Source: Mytilus trossulus (taxonomy: Eukaryota; Mollusca; Bivalvia; Mytilida; Mytilidae). Taken from it: DNA of 64,000 nucleotides. The stretch lies in the NCBI RefSeq assembly GCF_036588685.1, contig NC_086378.1:35193578-35257577 (forward strand). Reading direction: 5' to 3'. How positions within the stretch are numbered: position 1 is the stretch's first letter; each line of letters opens with the position of its first letter. The position numbers and the translations under genes are program-made. This document shows positions 20,880 to 33,010 of this stretch, one piece after another. The notes under the pieces are model-generated. The model did not search any database and was not told the origin of the DNA. It saw only the letters and a program-made list of their open reading frames with translations.

Positions 20880-23330
20880 AAATGTGCGATTTTTGTCAAT
20901 ATATGTTAAACGTCTCCATAGTATGAAATCCCTTTCTCTTTTGAACTGTTTTAAATTTGCCCTTTATTTCGGGGCTTTTAATATGATATGTTTTCACCCA
21001 TTATTGACGGCGGTATTGTGACCTATAGTAATATACTTCTACTTAATTTTATCTGTTTTGGAGAGTTATCTAATGTGCAAGCCTATCATATTTTTTTATT
21101 TTCATATTAAATTATCAAATGATGTTTATCGTTGTTCTCAAGGCTATCTATTTACTTGTCAACTTCTAATTTAATTAATATGTCTTATACATTCTAATCA
21201 TGCAAGGTCAGTGTGATGTATAATCAACTAAAACACGTTGCTGGCATCTTTGCTTGATTAATGTAAATCAACTTATTTTTGCGGATATTTTTCTTTGGCG
21301 AATTGACTGACCTAGTCCATTTCGAGGCGATTAAATTCGCGAATCTCAAATTTACTTGATGTAGTAAAGGTGGAAAAAATCCCAGATTATATATTAGCGA
21401 CGACTTATATTCGTGATATTTTTCTACTCGCTAAAGTCGCAATAACACATCTCCGGCGAAAATTAGTTGGTTAACAGTATTTGTGTCTTTGAATTTCTTA
21501 GTCAGTTGAATTTATTTGTTAATTGTTACATAGTTCTGAACTGCTGGGTCTCAATTATTGTCACATAATACTATTATGTCTGCCTCGGTTGCTCATTAAA
21601 ATTTTATCAATCTAATGGACTGTAAACACCTTATATAAATTCAAGGTTAGTCTAATGTATAACCCGCCATTTTCTTCGAAAAGAGTCTTTGCTAAATCAG
21701 GAATATGACAGCTGTTTTCTACTCGTTCCATTAGTTGATATAATTGGTTAGTCAGTTTTTATTGACTCTCCCTTTTCAAAATTACAAAATTTAATAATAT
21801 GAGCAACACGACGGGTTGTTACATAACTGTCATGTAGAACCGGATCTGCTTACTCTTCCGGAGAACCTGATATCCGCCAGTTTTTTATGGGGTTTGTGTT
21901 GATTAGTATTCAGTTTTGTATGCTGTGTCTTGTGTACTAAAATGTGCCTGTTTGTCTTTTTCTTTGTTAGCAATGACGTTGTCAGTTTATTTTCGATCTA
22001 TGATAATGTCCCTCTTGTGTCTTTTATACCACTTTTGTTTACATTGGCAACCGTTCTTTGTGGTTTTTTTTTTATTTTACTGAAATAAAATGTTGATTTC
22101 GACGACTGGTATTTTGTTTGTGGTGTTTAATGCCAAGGTTCTTCCAAATCCTAGACCATATACAGACGTTGAAGTTGTGATAAAACCATACAAGGACAAA
22201 AATTGAAATCAAAACAGAATATTGGCTATCCGATAAGTAAAACGTAGGAGTATTTCTCATGTTTTTATTTAAATAATATCAATCGCTTAATGTCAATCGT
22301 ACTTTACATGTTGTTAGGGAACTTGTAACACAAGCTGGTACTATTCTAAAAAACGAAGAACACATGAATATGAAAATCATTTACGTGCACACTGGTCATA
22401 ATGCAAGACAAACTTGCTATACTTTCATAACAAGCCAATTTGTTTTATTATACCGAAGTTTGGAAGAAATCTAAATATACCACTTTCAAAAAGATAGTAG
22501 CATAAACATAATGCATGAGAAGGAATGTTTTTGTTTCTTAATTATGTATTAATATCGTATTTACAGTAATCAAAATCGAAGAACCTTGTGATATTGTGAT
22601 AAAATGTCCGAGCATATAATTTATTTATAATGTTTGGCAATTATAAATATATTAACGTACACCAAGTATTGACAGATAACGATATATTACAAACATGTTC
22701 TTTACATGTTTCATGATTAAGTTATATACAAAACTACAATTTGCATGAAGATTGTTCAGCAAATTATTTGTTTTGATTGATAAATAAGCTTTGAAACTGA
22801 CGACAGACTCCATTATTATCATCAGTTATTTACACACAATCAACGACATCATTTTTGTCCAATAAAAAAAATGAAATGGCTAATAAAATATGATTTCTTA
22901 AGTATTTACCTTGATTAAAATATTTGAAACTATTGACTAGCAAATAGCCTATGGAAAAAGAGGAAATAAAGATTTCATAGGGACATTTCAAATCACAAGT
23001 CGAAAACAAACATTATGTCTTTGTCATTTTGTGTCTTGTGAAGAGTTGTTTCATTGGCAATTGTTCCACATCTTTTGTTTTATACTAACTGTCAAAAAAG
23101 AGAATGTCCAAGAGATACGTGTAAACAACAGTTCACAAAAAAAAACCATAGAAAACATACGACCCAGCAACACGACCCTCACCAAAAACTGGGGGTATAT
23201 CGGGTGCTTTAAAAGAGTAAGAAGAGCCGCTCTACAAGTGGTACCCGTCTTTGTCATAGGTGAATTATGGAGTGAAAATACACAAATGTGCGATTTAAAT
23301 ATAGAATCAATATACTCAGGTAAACCATGT
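20880..23330. repeat. 2.2-kb block, copy 2
   Basis: Tandem partner of 18640-20875. Its second half recurs at 24590-25740, 52640-53790 and 54720-55830. Confidence 0.7.
21797..22055 (+). repeat. Dispersed Penelope-like 3' tail
   Basis: AGCAACACGACGGGTTGTTA, CCGGATCTGCTTACTCTTCC, GACGTTGTCAGTTTATTTTC. Same position in block 2 as 19432 in block 1. Confidence 0.7.
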
Positions 23331-23704
23331 ATAAGAAAAGGTATTTGATTCGATGTCGTACAAGTGAGAGGTTGTGCAAGCTAAACAACCACGTTTTAAC
23401 CACCATTTTCTACCTAAGGAATTGACCTACCAAGCCAGGAACATGACAATTATAATCCATTCGTTTGATGTTTTTGAGCTTTTGATTTTGTCATTTGATT
23501 AGGGACTTTCCGTTTTGAACATTCCTCTGAGTTAAGATTTTTTGTGATTTTGCTTTTTATTTGTTATGATCTAAAAGCTAACTTTTATTTAAGAATACTG
23601 GCACACACATGTACTTTATTATATTAAGACAATGTGATTTAATCACTTACTTTTTATATTTCACTTAATTTGTATTTTTTTAAGTGAATATGTAATATTT
23701 TTTT

Positions 23705-23920
23705 TCCTTCCGGAGCACCTGAGATCACAACCTAGTTCTTTGTGTGGTTCGTGTTGCTTATTCTTTAGCTTTCTTTGTTGTGTCATGTGTAATGTTGTTT
23801 GTCTGTTTGTCTTTTTCATTTTTAGCCATGGCGCTGTCAGTTTACTTTCGATTTATCAGTTTGGCTGTCGCGCTAGTATCTTTCGCCCCTCTTTTACTAT
23901 ACCATGTATATTGCACAAGA
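23705..23920 (+). repeat. Dispersed Penelope-like 3' tail, 5'-truncated
   Basis: TTCCGGAGCACCTGAGATCA through TAGCCATGGCGCTGTCAGTT to TAGTATCTTTCGCCCCTC. Better preserved than most copies. Confidence 0.7.
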
Positions 23921-24589
23921 TTGTATATTCACTGTCAACATAGCACAAAAATTTGTGTTGTAGGCTTTGTTAATTAAGTTTATTAGTATGTTGGTTAAGA
24001 TTTTCTTCTTTCAAATTTATGTTGATACATATGTATAGATAATGTTTTTGATACTGACTGTATCAGCAAAAATATCTAGCGAGTCAGCTAGGGCAGGATG
24101 ATATTGAAGTTGATTAAGTCAATATCTCAAACCAAATGCCATTATTTTTATATTTGTATTTTTTTCTTACAAAGTTTGTTGTTTGAGAATATGAAATGAA
24201 ATTTAGAATTAAATAAGATAAATTTATTTGTCGAAAAGGTTAGCATGGTTATATTATTATTTGGTTGTGTGGATGAAGTTGTGTAAATTCTATTAATAAT
24301 TTTAAGCGTAATGTTGCTGCACTATTACAGGTTGTCATTGCCTAATATTTTCGAGTTCCAAATCTTTTCCATGATATAGAACAGGCGAGTTAAGATATAC
24401 AGCGTGAAATAGTAAGTATAAAAAGTACCTATTATCGGTGACTATTTTTGGGGAAGAAAATATCCCTTTTAGAACTAATTTAAATTTGTATTATTTTTCA
24501 TTGCGGAAAACGTTTGTAACCCTATTGATCAATCATTGCGTATTGTGAATTTCGACGACTGCTAGTTTTCCAGTAATGATTACAAACCC

Positions 24590-25740
24590 AATGTGGAATA
24601 TCCGATAAGTAAAACGTAAGGGTATTTTACATGTCGTTATCTAAATATTATTAATTGCCTAATGCCAATCCTACATAACATTATTTTGTGATCTTGACAC
24701 ACAAGCTGGTACTATACTTTAAAAAAAGAAAAAATGAATATGGAAATCATATACATGCAAACCTGTCCGAAAGTATGAAAAACTTGCTATACTTTCATAT
24801 CAAGTCAATATTTGTTTTATTATACCGAAGTTTGGAATAAATCCAAATATATCTCTTAATATCTAATTCTAAGTAATCAAAACCAAGGAACCTTGTGTAA
24901 AATGTCCGAGCATATAATTTATGTACATTTATGTTTGGCAATTGTGAATATATTAACGTACACCAAGTATTGACAGATGACGAGAAATTACAAATATGTG
25001 TTTACATTTGTTATGTTCAGGTTATATACAAAATTAAAAATTTTCATGAAGATTGTTCAGCAAATTATTAGTTTTTATTGATAGAATAATTTAGAAACTG
25101 ACGACAGACTTGATTATTATTATCAATAATTTTACTGTTATATTTTATTATGCGAAAAAAATCCAAGCAACGCGCAATCAACGACGTAATTTTTTGTCCA
25201 ATGAAGATAAATGGAATAACAAATGTTTGCAAAAGTATTTACCTTGATTAAAATATTTGAAACTATTGACTATTAAATAGTTTATAGAAGAAGAGAAAAT
25301 AAAGATACCATAGGGACATTCAAAATCAAAAGTCAAAAACAAACAAAATATCTGTGTCATTTTGTGTCCTGTGAAGAGTTGTCTTATTGGCAATCGTACC
25401 ACATCTTTTGTTTTATATTAACTGTCTAAAAAAAGAGAAAGACCAACAGATACACGTAAACAGTACCCAAAACACAACATAGAAAACATACGACCCAGCA
25501 ACACGAACCCCACAAAAAAACTTAGGGTATATCAGGTGCTCTGGAAGTGTAAGAAGATCCCGTCATTGTCATAGGTGAATTATGGAATGTGCGATTTTTG
25601 TCAATGTAGAATTTACATACTCAGGTATACCATGCGCCTGTCATACAAGTGATTGGTTTCGCTAGCTATAAAACCAGGATCAATTCACAATTTTCTACAT
25701 AAGAAAATGCATGTACCAAGTCAGAATTATGACAGTTGTT
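24590..25740. repeat. Half-copy of the 2.2-kb block
   Basis: Begins at ATATCCGATAAGTAAAACGT and follows the second half of the 20880-23330 block, including GTCCGAGCATATAATTTATG and ACCAAGTATTGACAGATGAC. Confidence 0.65.
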
Positions 25741-25786
25741 ATCCATTTGTTTGATGTTTTTGAGTTTTTGATTTTTCCATTTGATT

Positions 25787-28700
25787 TAGTCCAGTCGATT
25801 TGTGGTAGATTTTTGATAAAATTTCTCAGATTGTGATAAAAGCATGAAATTTGGCATAGTGATAGTATATGACATTGACAACATTTTAAGCTATGGACCC
25901 ACTCTGAAAGTCGAAAATGGCGGGAGAGGCGGCCATTTTAAAATGGCGGCCGTTTGATCTCTACAAATTTATAAAAAAAATAATCATGAAAATGATATTA
26001 GAGAAGATATTGATATGAAACCTATTTAATAGAATAACAGTGCTGATTCCAACTGTCTGGTTGAACAACATTTTTGAAAATATTACTCATATTGAAAGGT
26101 GGCCATCTTGAAAAATCTTGAAATTTTTAAGCCCAAATAGGTAGTCATTATTCGATAAAAATAAAATAAAATGCATTATATGTACATTGACAAAAATATA
26201 CAAATCTAATTGTTTGAGCTATATAAACAGGACAAAAAGCGAGCCTATCCCTCTCCCCCTCTCGAGTTTTTCTTCTGTTTTGTAGCGGGTACAAATAACT
26301 ATATTTTCCGACAATGTACTTTTATTGTTTTTATCCAAAAGTTCACACCCAACACTTGAAACTTGACTTGTTAAAATTTGAATCATGGTCTTTAATGCTT
26401 AAAAGTAATCGACATAGTTAAAACGCGGAGCACGAAAAGGATATTAAAATGATCTATTACGCTTAAAGCAATATTCATACTACCGCTTGTTCAACATAGG
26501 ATAACCGGAGAAATTTATTTTACAAGTAATACTAAAGCAAAAAAAGATTTGTATACCTGTCATTTATAAAAGTTGGCTGATTATAGGATAATTTGTTTTG
26601 TTGATATTGGTGAAGGTGGTACATTGTACCTATAAAGTACTTTGAAATGTCAATTGAATTTTTTGAATTTTGTCACGTTGTACAACTGGAAATATTTACA
26701 TGTAATCAATAGAATTTTTAAATGTTCTGTAACACATGTGTGAATAATTATGATAATTATTAACTTTCTTTGTCTGCAAAATTTGTTGAAAAAGTACAAT
26801 GCGTAGTGTTTATATGAAACAACTTTCAAAAACCTTGATTGCAGACATAATGAGTTTCATATTATACAATTAATGTTATAAGAACATCAACTGCTCAAAT
26901 GATCTCAATTGACGCTAAAAATATCTAACAATAAATTAAATGAAATGTACATGTTTTGTCAAACCGCAATCTGTTTATCATATTCTATCACAATGTCAAG
27001 AAAAGCGCTTCGGACGCAAGAAATTATTAAACGTGTTGTTTTAAAAAAAAATTCTCCAAATGTACACAGATAATAACAAGTTAATACTGCCTTTACACAT
27101 TTGCAGTTCCTGGGTAACCGTGTTCACTTTGACTAATTAGTTAAACGCTTGCTGCAGGAAAGTATTATATAGTCATATGGTACATGCATCACAGATGATA
27201 AGGACTGTCATCTGAGGACTTCATATAGTGATTGTTTGGAAGCCATCTTGAATAATGGCCTTTTAACAAACATGAATTTCCAATATATCATTATTCGCTA
27301 TTTCTATTAATTCACTGTTTGCATTAATACTTTTTTGTTAATTTAAATTCGATATTCACAAAGTGGTCAGATAAGGCGTGCACATGTTTACGAAATAAAC
27401 ATATCAATATCAGAATTACTGTTACTTACAAGTTTGCCTAAGTAATTTTTTAAAACAGAAATTACGTATATATGATATAATGTATGACCAAAAGTTGTTG
27501 TTGGAAAGGATCAAAACGAATAGACTAGAAGGAATGTGTGAAACGGCAAGAAAGGACATGTGAGGGTTTGCGATGCCAACAGAATAGACATAGACATTTT
27601 AGCTGTCAATTACTCCTTTGATGCAAGTAACGAAGATGTTGGGTCATGAATTGGTTTTCCTTTCGCTCATTTTGAAACAGATGAATGAAGTCTATGAAAC
27701 TGCAGAATCATTCCAGAATCACAAGGCAATATGGCACAAATCCTGTCAAAAAAAATTTCAGACCTCAAAATATTTCATCAGTTAAAGTGAAAACATACAT
27801 CTGATATTGAAGATAAGTTGCCAATTGAAAGAAAACAATGTGAAACCAGACACTAGCTGTAAAATTGTACTGAATCAACACAAAAACAATGATAGCAATG
27901 TATTTTTTCTGTGGTGATGTATCTTAAGATCTCTATGATACATCAACATTTTCAAATCGGCAAAAATAAGACATGACTGTGCACCTGTACTACAAGACAT
28001 ATTCTCTTAGCCAAAAGTAAGTACTGAACTTCAAGATTCAAATGACTAGTATCCTTCTTGATGATTGATAAAACTTGACAACATAGCAAATAGGCAAACA
28101 CAGTAAGAAAGCCAGGAATCTTTTATCCTTGGAGTTTTTTTTCCAAAATAATAAAATACATTTACGGCACACTGGAAGAGATATTGTACCAATCTCCAAG
28201 CTTGTAGATCACGCTAAATTCTACAGTGAACGCCTTGAACAATTTGCAGTTATCATGGAAGGACGAACTGATACAATGCATCTTACAAAATTGAAATGTA
28301 GCTGCCATGGGATATCTGCATGCCTACAAGCAAGGTAAATTAGTTCTCTGGATTTTCAACGAAGGTATTCGTGAAGCTCTGAAACAGACCTCATAATAAA
28401 AGGGTGAAATAAAGGCATCACCATAGTCATAGCAGGCAAAATATGTATGCTAGATACTAAAAATAGATTTACCGGGACACTCAATAACAGCTGTTAACAC
28501 GAATCAGTTCAACAGACATAAGTTTCCTTAGTAAGAATGATACAGGATGGCCAAACACCGAGACACAGTCCTGTAATATCCTTGAGTGACAGACAACACT
28601 TATCATTTCTCGGCAATAATAGTTCAATTGTGATGCTCGTCGTCGAAAGGATACAACTGCAACTTATAAGTCCTCCGATAGAGAGTAAGATGTCTCAAAT

Positions 28701-30232
28701 ATTATGGAACTGATTCAATTTGAATGTCACATTGGATGTCCCTACCTTTTTATAGTAGCAAGCATAGCTTTTCAAACTATTCTAGTTACTTTGACTATGG
28801 AGAGGCCTTCACCATCACGACTATAAGACATGGCCTGTTTCAGAATTTCCCCAACATATTCGTTGAAAATCCGGAGAAAGACGCAACCTTTCATATATGC
28901 TTGCATATTACCTATGGCAGCTAGTATTAAATTTTTCAAAAGTGTTGTATTAAATATTCCTTCCATGACAACTCATATTTACTAAGAATGTTTATTGTAC
29001 AATTTACCGATATCAGCACTTTCAAATCATGAAAAATTATCTGTTCCAGACTGTGAGAAGTCACTGTTTTCTTCATTTTGGCAAGCCCCATTCCAGGTTC
29101 TTGACTTTCTTTCTGTGTCTCGAATTCTGTCTAATGGCCTTGTCGTACAGTTTTAACAAACAGTTAGCATGATATCTGCTCCTGAAATAGTAATCTCCAG
29201 CACTGAGTCTGGCTAAAAGAACAACAGTGGTTAGTAGTTCAAGTGACAGTCACATACTCTATTGTCGATTATAATTGTCAATGTTTCATGATGATAGTCA
29301 GATACCCCATCACAAAGAAAGAAAAAAAATCCCTGCAATCATTGTTCTTGTTGATTCATCACAACTGTGACTGGTTCTTTTACTGGTATTTCAATCAGTG
29401 ACTCATCTTAGACTTTTTTCGATCCTGGAAAAATACATTTTGATCTTAAGATATGCTTTGACAGGATTTGCACCTTTTGCCTTGTGATTCTGGAGTGTTT
29501 CTCCCATTACATGGCCTTCATCAACATGGAACAACTGTATGATTTAAAACAATGACTGATTACCAGCGCAAATGTCTATGTCTGCTCTTTTTGTATTTGC
29601 TTGGCATAGAAAAAAATCATCACGTGTCCTCTCTTGGCGTTATAGAATTCCTTCCAGTCTATTTGTTTATAAGTTTTTTCAGCTCCGTCCGTAATTATGC
29701 CTAACATGCTAAACTGCAAATACAAGAATTTACGTATTTCTTTAGATACATTTATTTTGTCAACATATGCATGCCTTATTTGAGCACTTGGTGAATATAT
29801 TCTTTATGAATAGCAACAGTCATAAATAAATGATAAGCAATACTAGTTGTAAATGTATAAAAAAAACCTTAGTATTAATTCAAATAACAATTAAGGATAG
29901 CGAATAACGATGTATAGGAAATTTACGTTTTCAAAATGGCCACCATTGAAGATGGCCATTTATATTACTTCAATAGTCCTCAGTTGATAGTCTTTGTCAT
30001 TAGAATATACGAAAGGTTATCAAAATTGGTAAAATAATATATTGTTTGTATTTTTTTAAATAATTTTTATTATTTTTTTGGAGACAATTTCAAAATGGCC
30101 GCCCAGAGCCGCCATTTTTTTCCTGAATTGGGTCCATAGCTATAAATGTTAGTCATGACCTCAACTAACACTTTGCAAAGTTTGATGCTTTTACCACAAT
30201 CTGAACAATTGTTTCACAAATCGACTGAACTA
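25787..30232. mobile_element. Large inverted-repeat DNA transposon, decayed (4.4 kb)
   Basis: The left end TAGTCCAGTCGATTTGTGG and the reverse complement of the right end, TAGTTCAGTCGATTTGTGA, are near-identical. Similarity continues inward: GATTGTGATAAAAGCAT / GATTGTGGTAAAAGCAT, then AGCTATGGACCCA in both, then GGCGGCCATTTT / GGCGGCCATTTTGAAA. It is flanked by ATT on both sides, and intact target sequences (CATTTGATTAGGGACTTTCC) occur at 23492 and 53808. Decayed coding remnants lie inside: plus strand about 28440-28680 (RFTGTLNN, QHESVQQ, LVRMIQDG) and minus strand about 29190-29060 (LSAGDYYFRSRYHANCLLKL). They resemble an uncharacterised protein of molluscan and cnidarian mobile elements; that is recollection. 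Confidence 0.75.
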
Positions 30233-32021
30233 ATTAGTGACTTTCCGTTTTGAATGTTTCTCTGAGTTAAGTTTTTTAGTGATTTTACTTTTTACTTGTT
30301 ATGATCTACAAGCTAACTTTTATTTAAGAATACATACAAATGTACTTTATAATGTTACGTCAGTGTGATTTATTAACATACTTTTTTATTTCAGTTAATT
30401 TGTACTCTTTTAAAAGTGAATCTATCATCATGTTTTACTATTATTATTGTATATACCATGTTTACTGCACAAGATTATATTATTCACTATCAACATACTA
30501 CACAATATTTTTGTTATCGGCTTTGTTAAGTTTTATTTGTATGTTGGTTTAGATTTTTTTTTAATTTTATATGTATAGATAGTGTTTTTGATACTGACTG
30601 CATCAGCAATAATATCCAGCAAGTCAGCAAAGACAGGCTGATATTTGACCTGATTAAGTCAGTATCTCAAACAAAATGCCATTATTCTTATATTGGCATT
30701 TTTTTTCTTCATAGGGTTTGTTGTTTGAGAATATGAAATGAAATTTTGTGTACGAGAGGCGTGTACTTAGGAGATTTACGATAATACCACCATAATGTTG
30801 AGCCTACAGTTTAGATGTTGTAAACTTATATTACTGTTACATGTACTTTTGATTTTGAATAATACAGTATTGATCTTTTAATCGACTTTGTGTTTATGTT
30901 AACTTGCAAGACTTCGTTAAGACTACAACTTGATCCATCTATATATTTATGTGACCAAGATTTCCTTAATCAAGCTACCAGTAGATTTATAGGGTAACCC
31001 TGTTAAAGAGTCTACTTTGCATTTGCTGTACGTGAACGAGTGAAACTTATACCACAATATCGTACTCAAATCTACAATGATTTTGTGAAAACCCCATTTT
31101 TTAATTTGTTCTTTCAATGAACAACACGACGGGTGCGACTAGTGGAGTTAGATTGGCTTACTGTTCCTCCCAATAAATAAGAAGATATGGTATGAGTACA
31201 AATGAGACAACTCTCCAGCAAATTCATAATGTAAAAATGTAATGTTTGAGGTTTTTTTTACCCTGCCCTCTGAACTCACGTGCTCCGGAAGGGTAAGCAG
31301 ATCCTGCTCCACATATGGCACCCGGCGCCGTTGTGTTGCTCATGTTATTACCAACCCGGTAAATAGTCTAATTTGGTAGTCACATTCATTAATATAACAT
31401 TATTGATCCTTTAATAAATACATTCTTAAAAGATATCAAATTAACACGGTAGTAAAAAAAAAATTTAAGGTTGCTTTTATCGGTTCTTATCAATAAGAGG
31501 ATGATAGTCTCTTACATTGATTTAAATTTTGGAAAAACTAAAACATAACAAAATAATTTGCTTTATATATTCAGTTATAAGAACACAAAATTATATGTCC
31601 TGTCGAGACTGTTTACTTATAGTTTAACATTGCACAAGGTCATGCGTTTTTTCATGCTGTTAATGACGTGTTTACACATAATCTGTTCGATGTCTACTGA
31701 TTGATACTACAGTTTATTTATAAGTTGTAATTTTTCTGAACTTGCTTTCAGTAACTGCATGTGAGAGTCGGTGCATTATTAATTTTTTCCTTGTGCATCG
31801 TTTCGATCTTTTAAGTTAACCAACCCAATTGCAATATATTTTAACAGTTTGTTCCTTAACTAGTGATGTGAAATCACTGTTTCAGGTTAGGCGAGGATTG
31901 AACGCTTAAATTTTTAACCTAGCCACAAACTTTAATTTCCTGTTCCCATTAGAACACTGTAGTTCAGTAGTTGTCGTCGGTTCATTCCTCACGAGTTTTT
32001 TTTTTTTTAGTATTTTTTTAT

Positions 32022-32225
32022 TATTTGGGCCCTTAGTTTTTTTTATTTGAACTGTGTCACATTTATTAATTTCGGGGCATTTCATATATGATTAAACGGT
32101 ATGTCTTTTTTTCTCATTGATGAAGATCGTAAGGTAACGTATAATTGCATATATCCACTTTTGAACTTTGGTGATTTGGAAAGTTGTCTCATTGCCAATC
32201 ATACCACATCTCCCAATTTTAGTAT
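32022..32225 (-). repeat. Abundant dispersed repeat, minus orientation
   Basis: TTTCATATATGATTAAACGG, GATCGTAAGGTAACGTATAA and AAGTTGTCTCATTGCCAATC. An orthologous copy is at 57450-57632. Confidence 0.65.
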
Positions 32226-32734
32226 AGTTGGTAAAATAATGTGCTTTGAACATTTATGTTCCTAACATCAATTTTTTTCGTCCATACCAGTATCAACATT
32301 ATAGACCGTACCTGCATTTTACCCATATAATAATGTTAGCCTTTATTTTTGTGACTATGTTAGTAACCAATATGGATCATCGGAATATATTTTAAAGAAG
32401 TATTCCAAAACGGATTCGGGTCAAATTTCGTTTTAATACTTCTTGTCTTTTTTGTTATGGGGATGTATAAGTACCTCAGTGTTTTGTTAGAAGTATTTTT
32501 GGTTTGTATCGATCTAATGAGTTAAGCCCTTTTCAACAGTTTTTTTAAGTTTGATATTAAGTTTTATTGTTACACCATTGTCCCAGATTATTAAGCCTTT
32601 CAACTATTTATACCACGCCCCGCTCTGTATGTTCCTAGCATTAGTTAGGAGCCTTTAATTCACTGTTTGTCGTTTGTTGCTCTATACCACATTTGTTTTT
32701 CTTTCAATACTCTGTACAAAAATCAGGTCTCTAG

Positions 32735-32880
32735 TTTTCTCGTTTAAACTGTTTTACATTTGTCCTTTTGGAGCCTTTAATAGCTGACTATGAGGTATGA
32801 CGTTTTTTTTTTTATTCTTGTAGACTACGGTGACATATAGAAGTTACATGTCAATTGGTCTCTTGGGAAAATTTGTAACA
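32735..32880 (-). repeat. Abundant dispersed repeat, minus orientation, partial
   Basis: GTTTTCTCGTTTAAACTGTT, GAGCCTTTAATAGCTGACTA and GACTACGGTGACATATAGAA. Its duplicate lies at 58125-58215. Confidence 0.55.
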
Positions 32881-32967
32881 TAACCTCAAAGTGGTGAAAA
32901 AACTCATTCAAAGTCATTTGTACTAGGTTAGCTAACGAAAAAACACGTGTGTTTGATATGTTAGTAT

Positions 32968-32973
32968 TTTATT
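32968..32973 (-). promoter_or_regulatory. Poly(A) signal AATAAA of gene 2
   Basis: AATAAA on the minus strand, about 40 bases after the TAA stop of gene 2. Confidence 0.65.
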
Positions 32974-33010
32974 CTATTTCATAATTCGTGCATTAACCTC
33001 TAGTTTTCCT

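Larger units (their letters stand above)
30240..32960. other. Gene 2 downstream flank (duplicated near gene 3)
   Basis: No gene. Aligns with 53815-54300 and 55880-58370 downstream of gene 3, for example TACGAGAGGCGTGTACTTAG (30751, 55911) and ACGTGAACGAGTGAAA (31031, 56191). Holds a partial PLE tail (31270-31390) and abundant repeats. Confidence 0.65.

Noticed and set aside
28129-28966. Small ORFs as host genes in the 25.8-30.2 kb region
   Set aside because: They lie inside the inverted-repeat transposon and match the decayed frame of its coding relics or its antisense.
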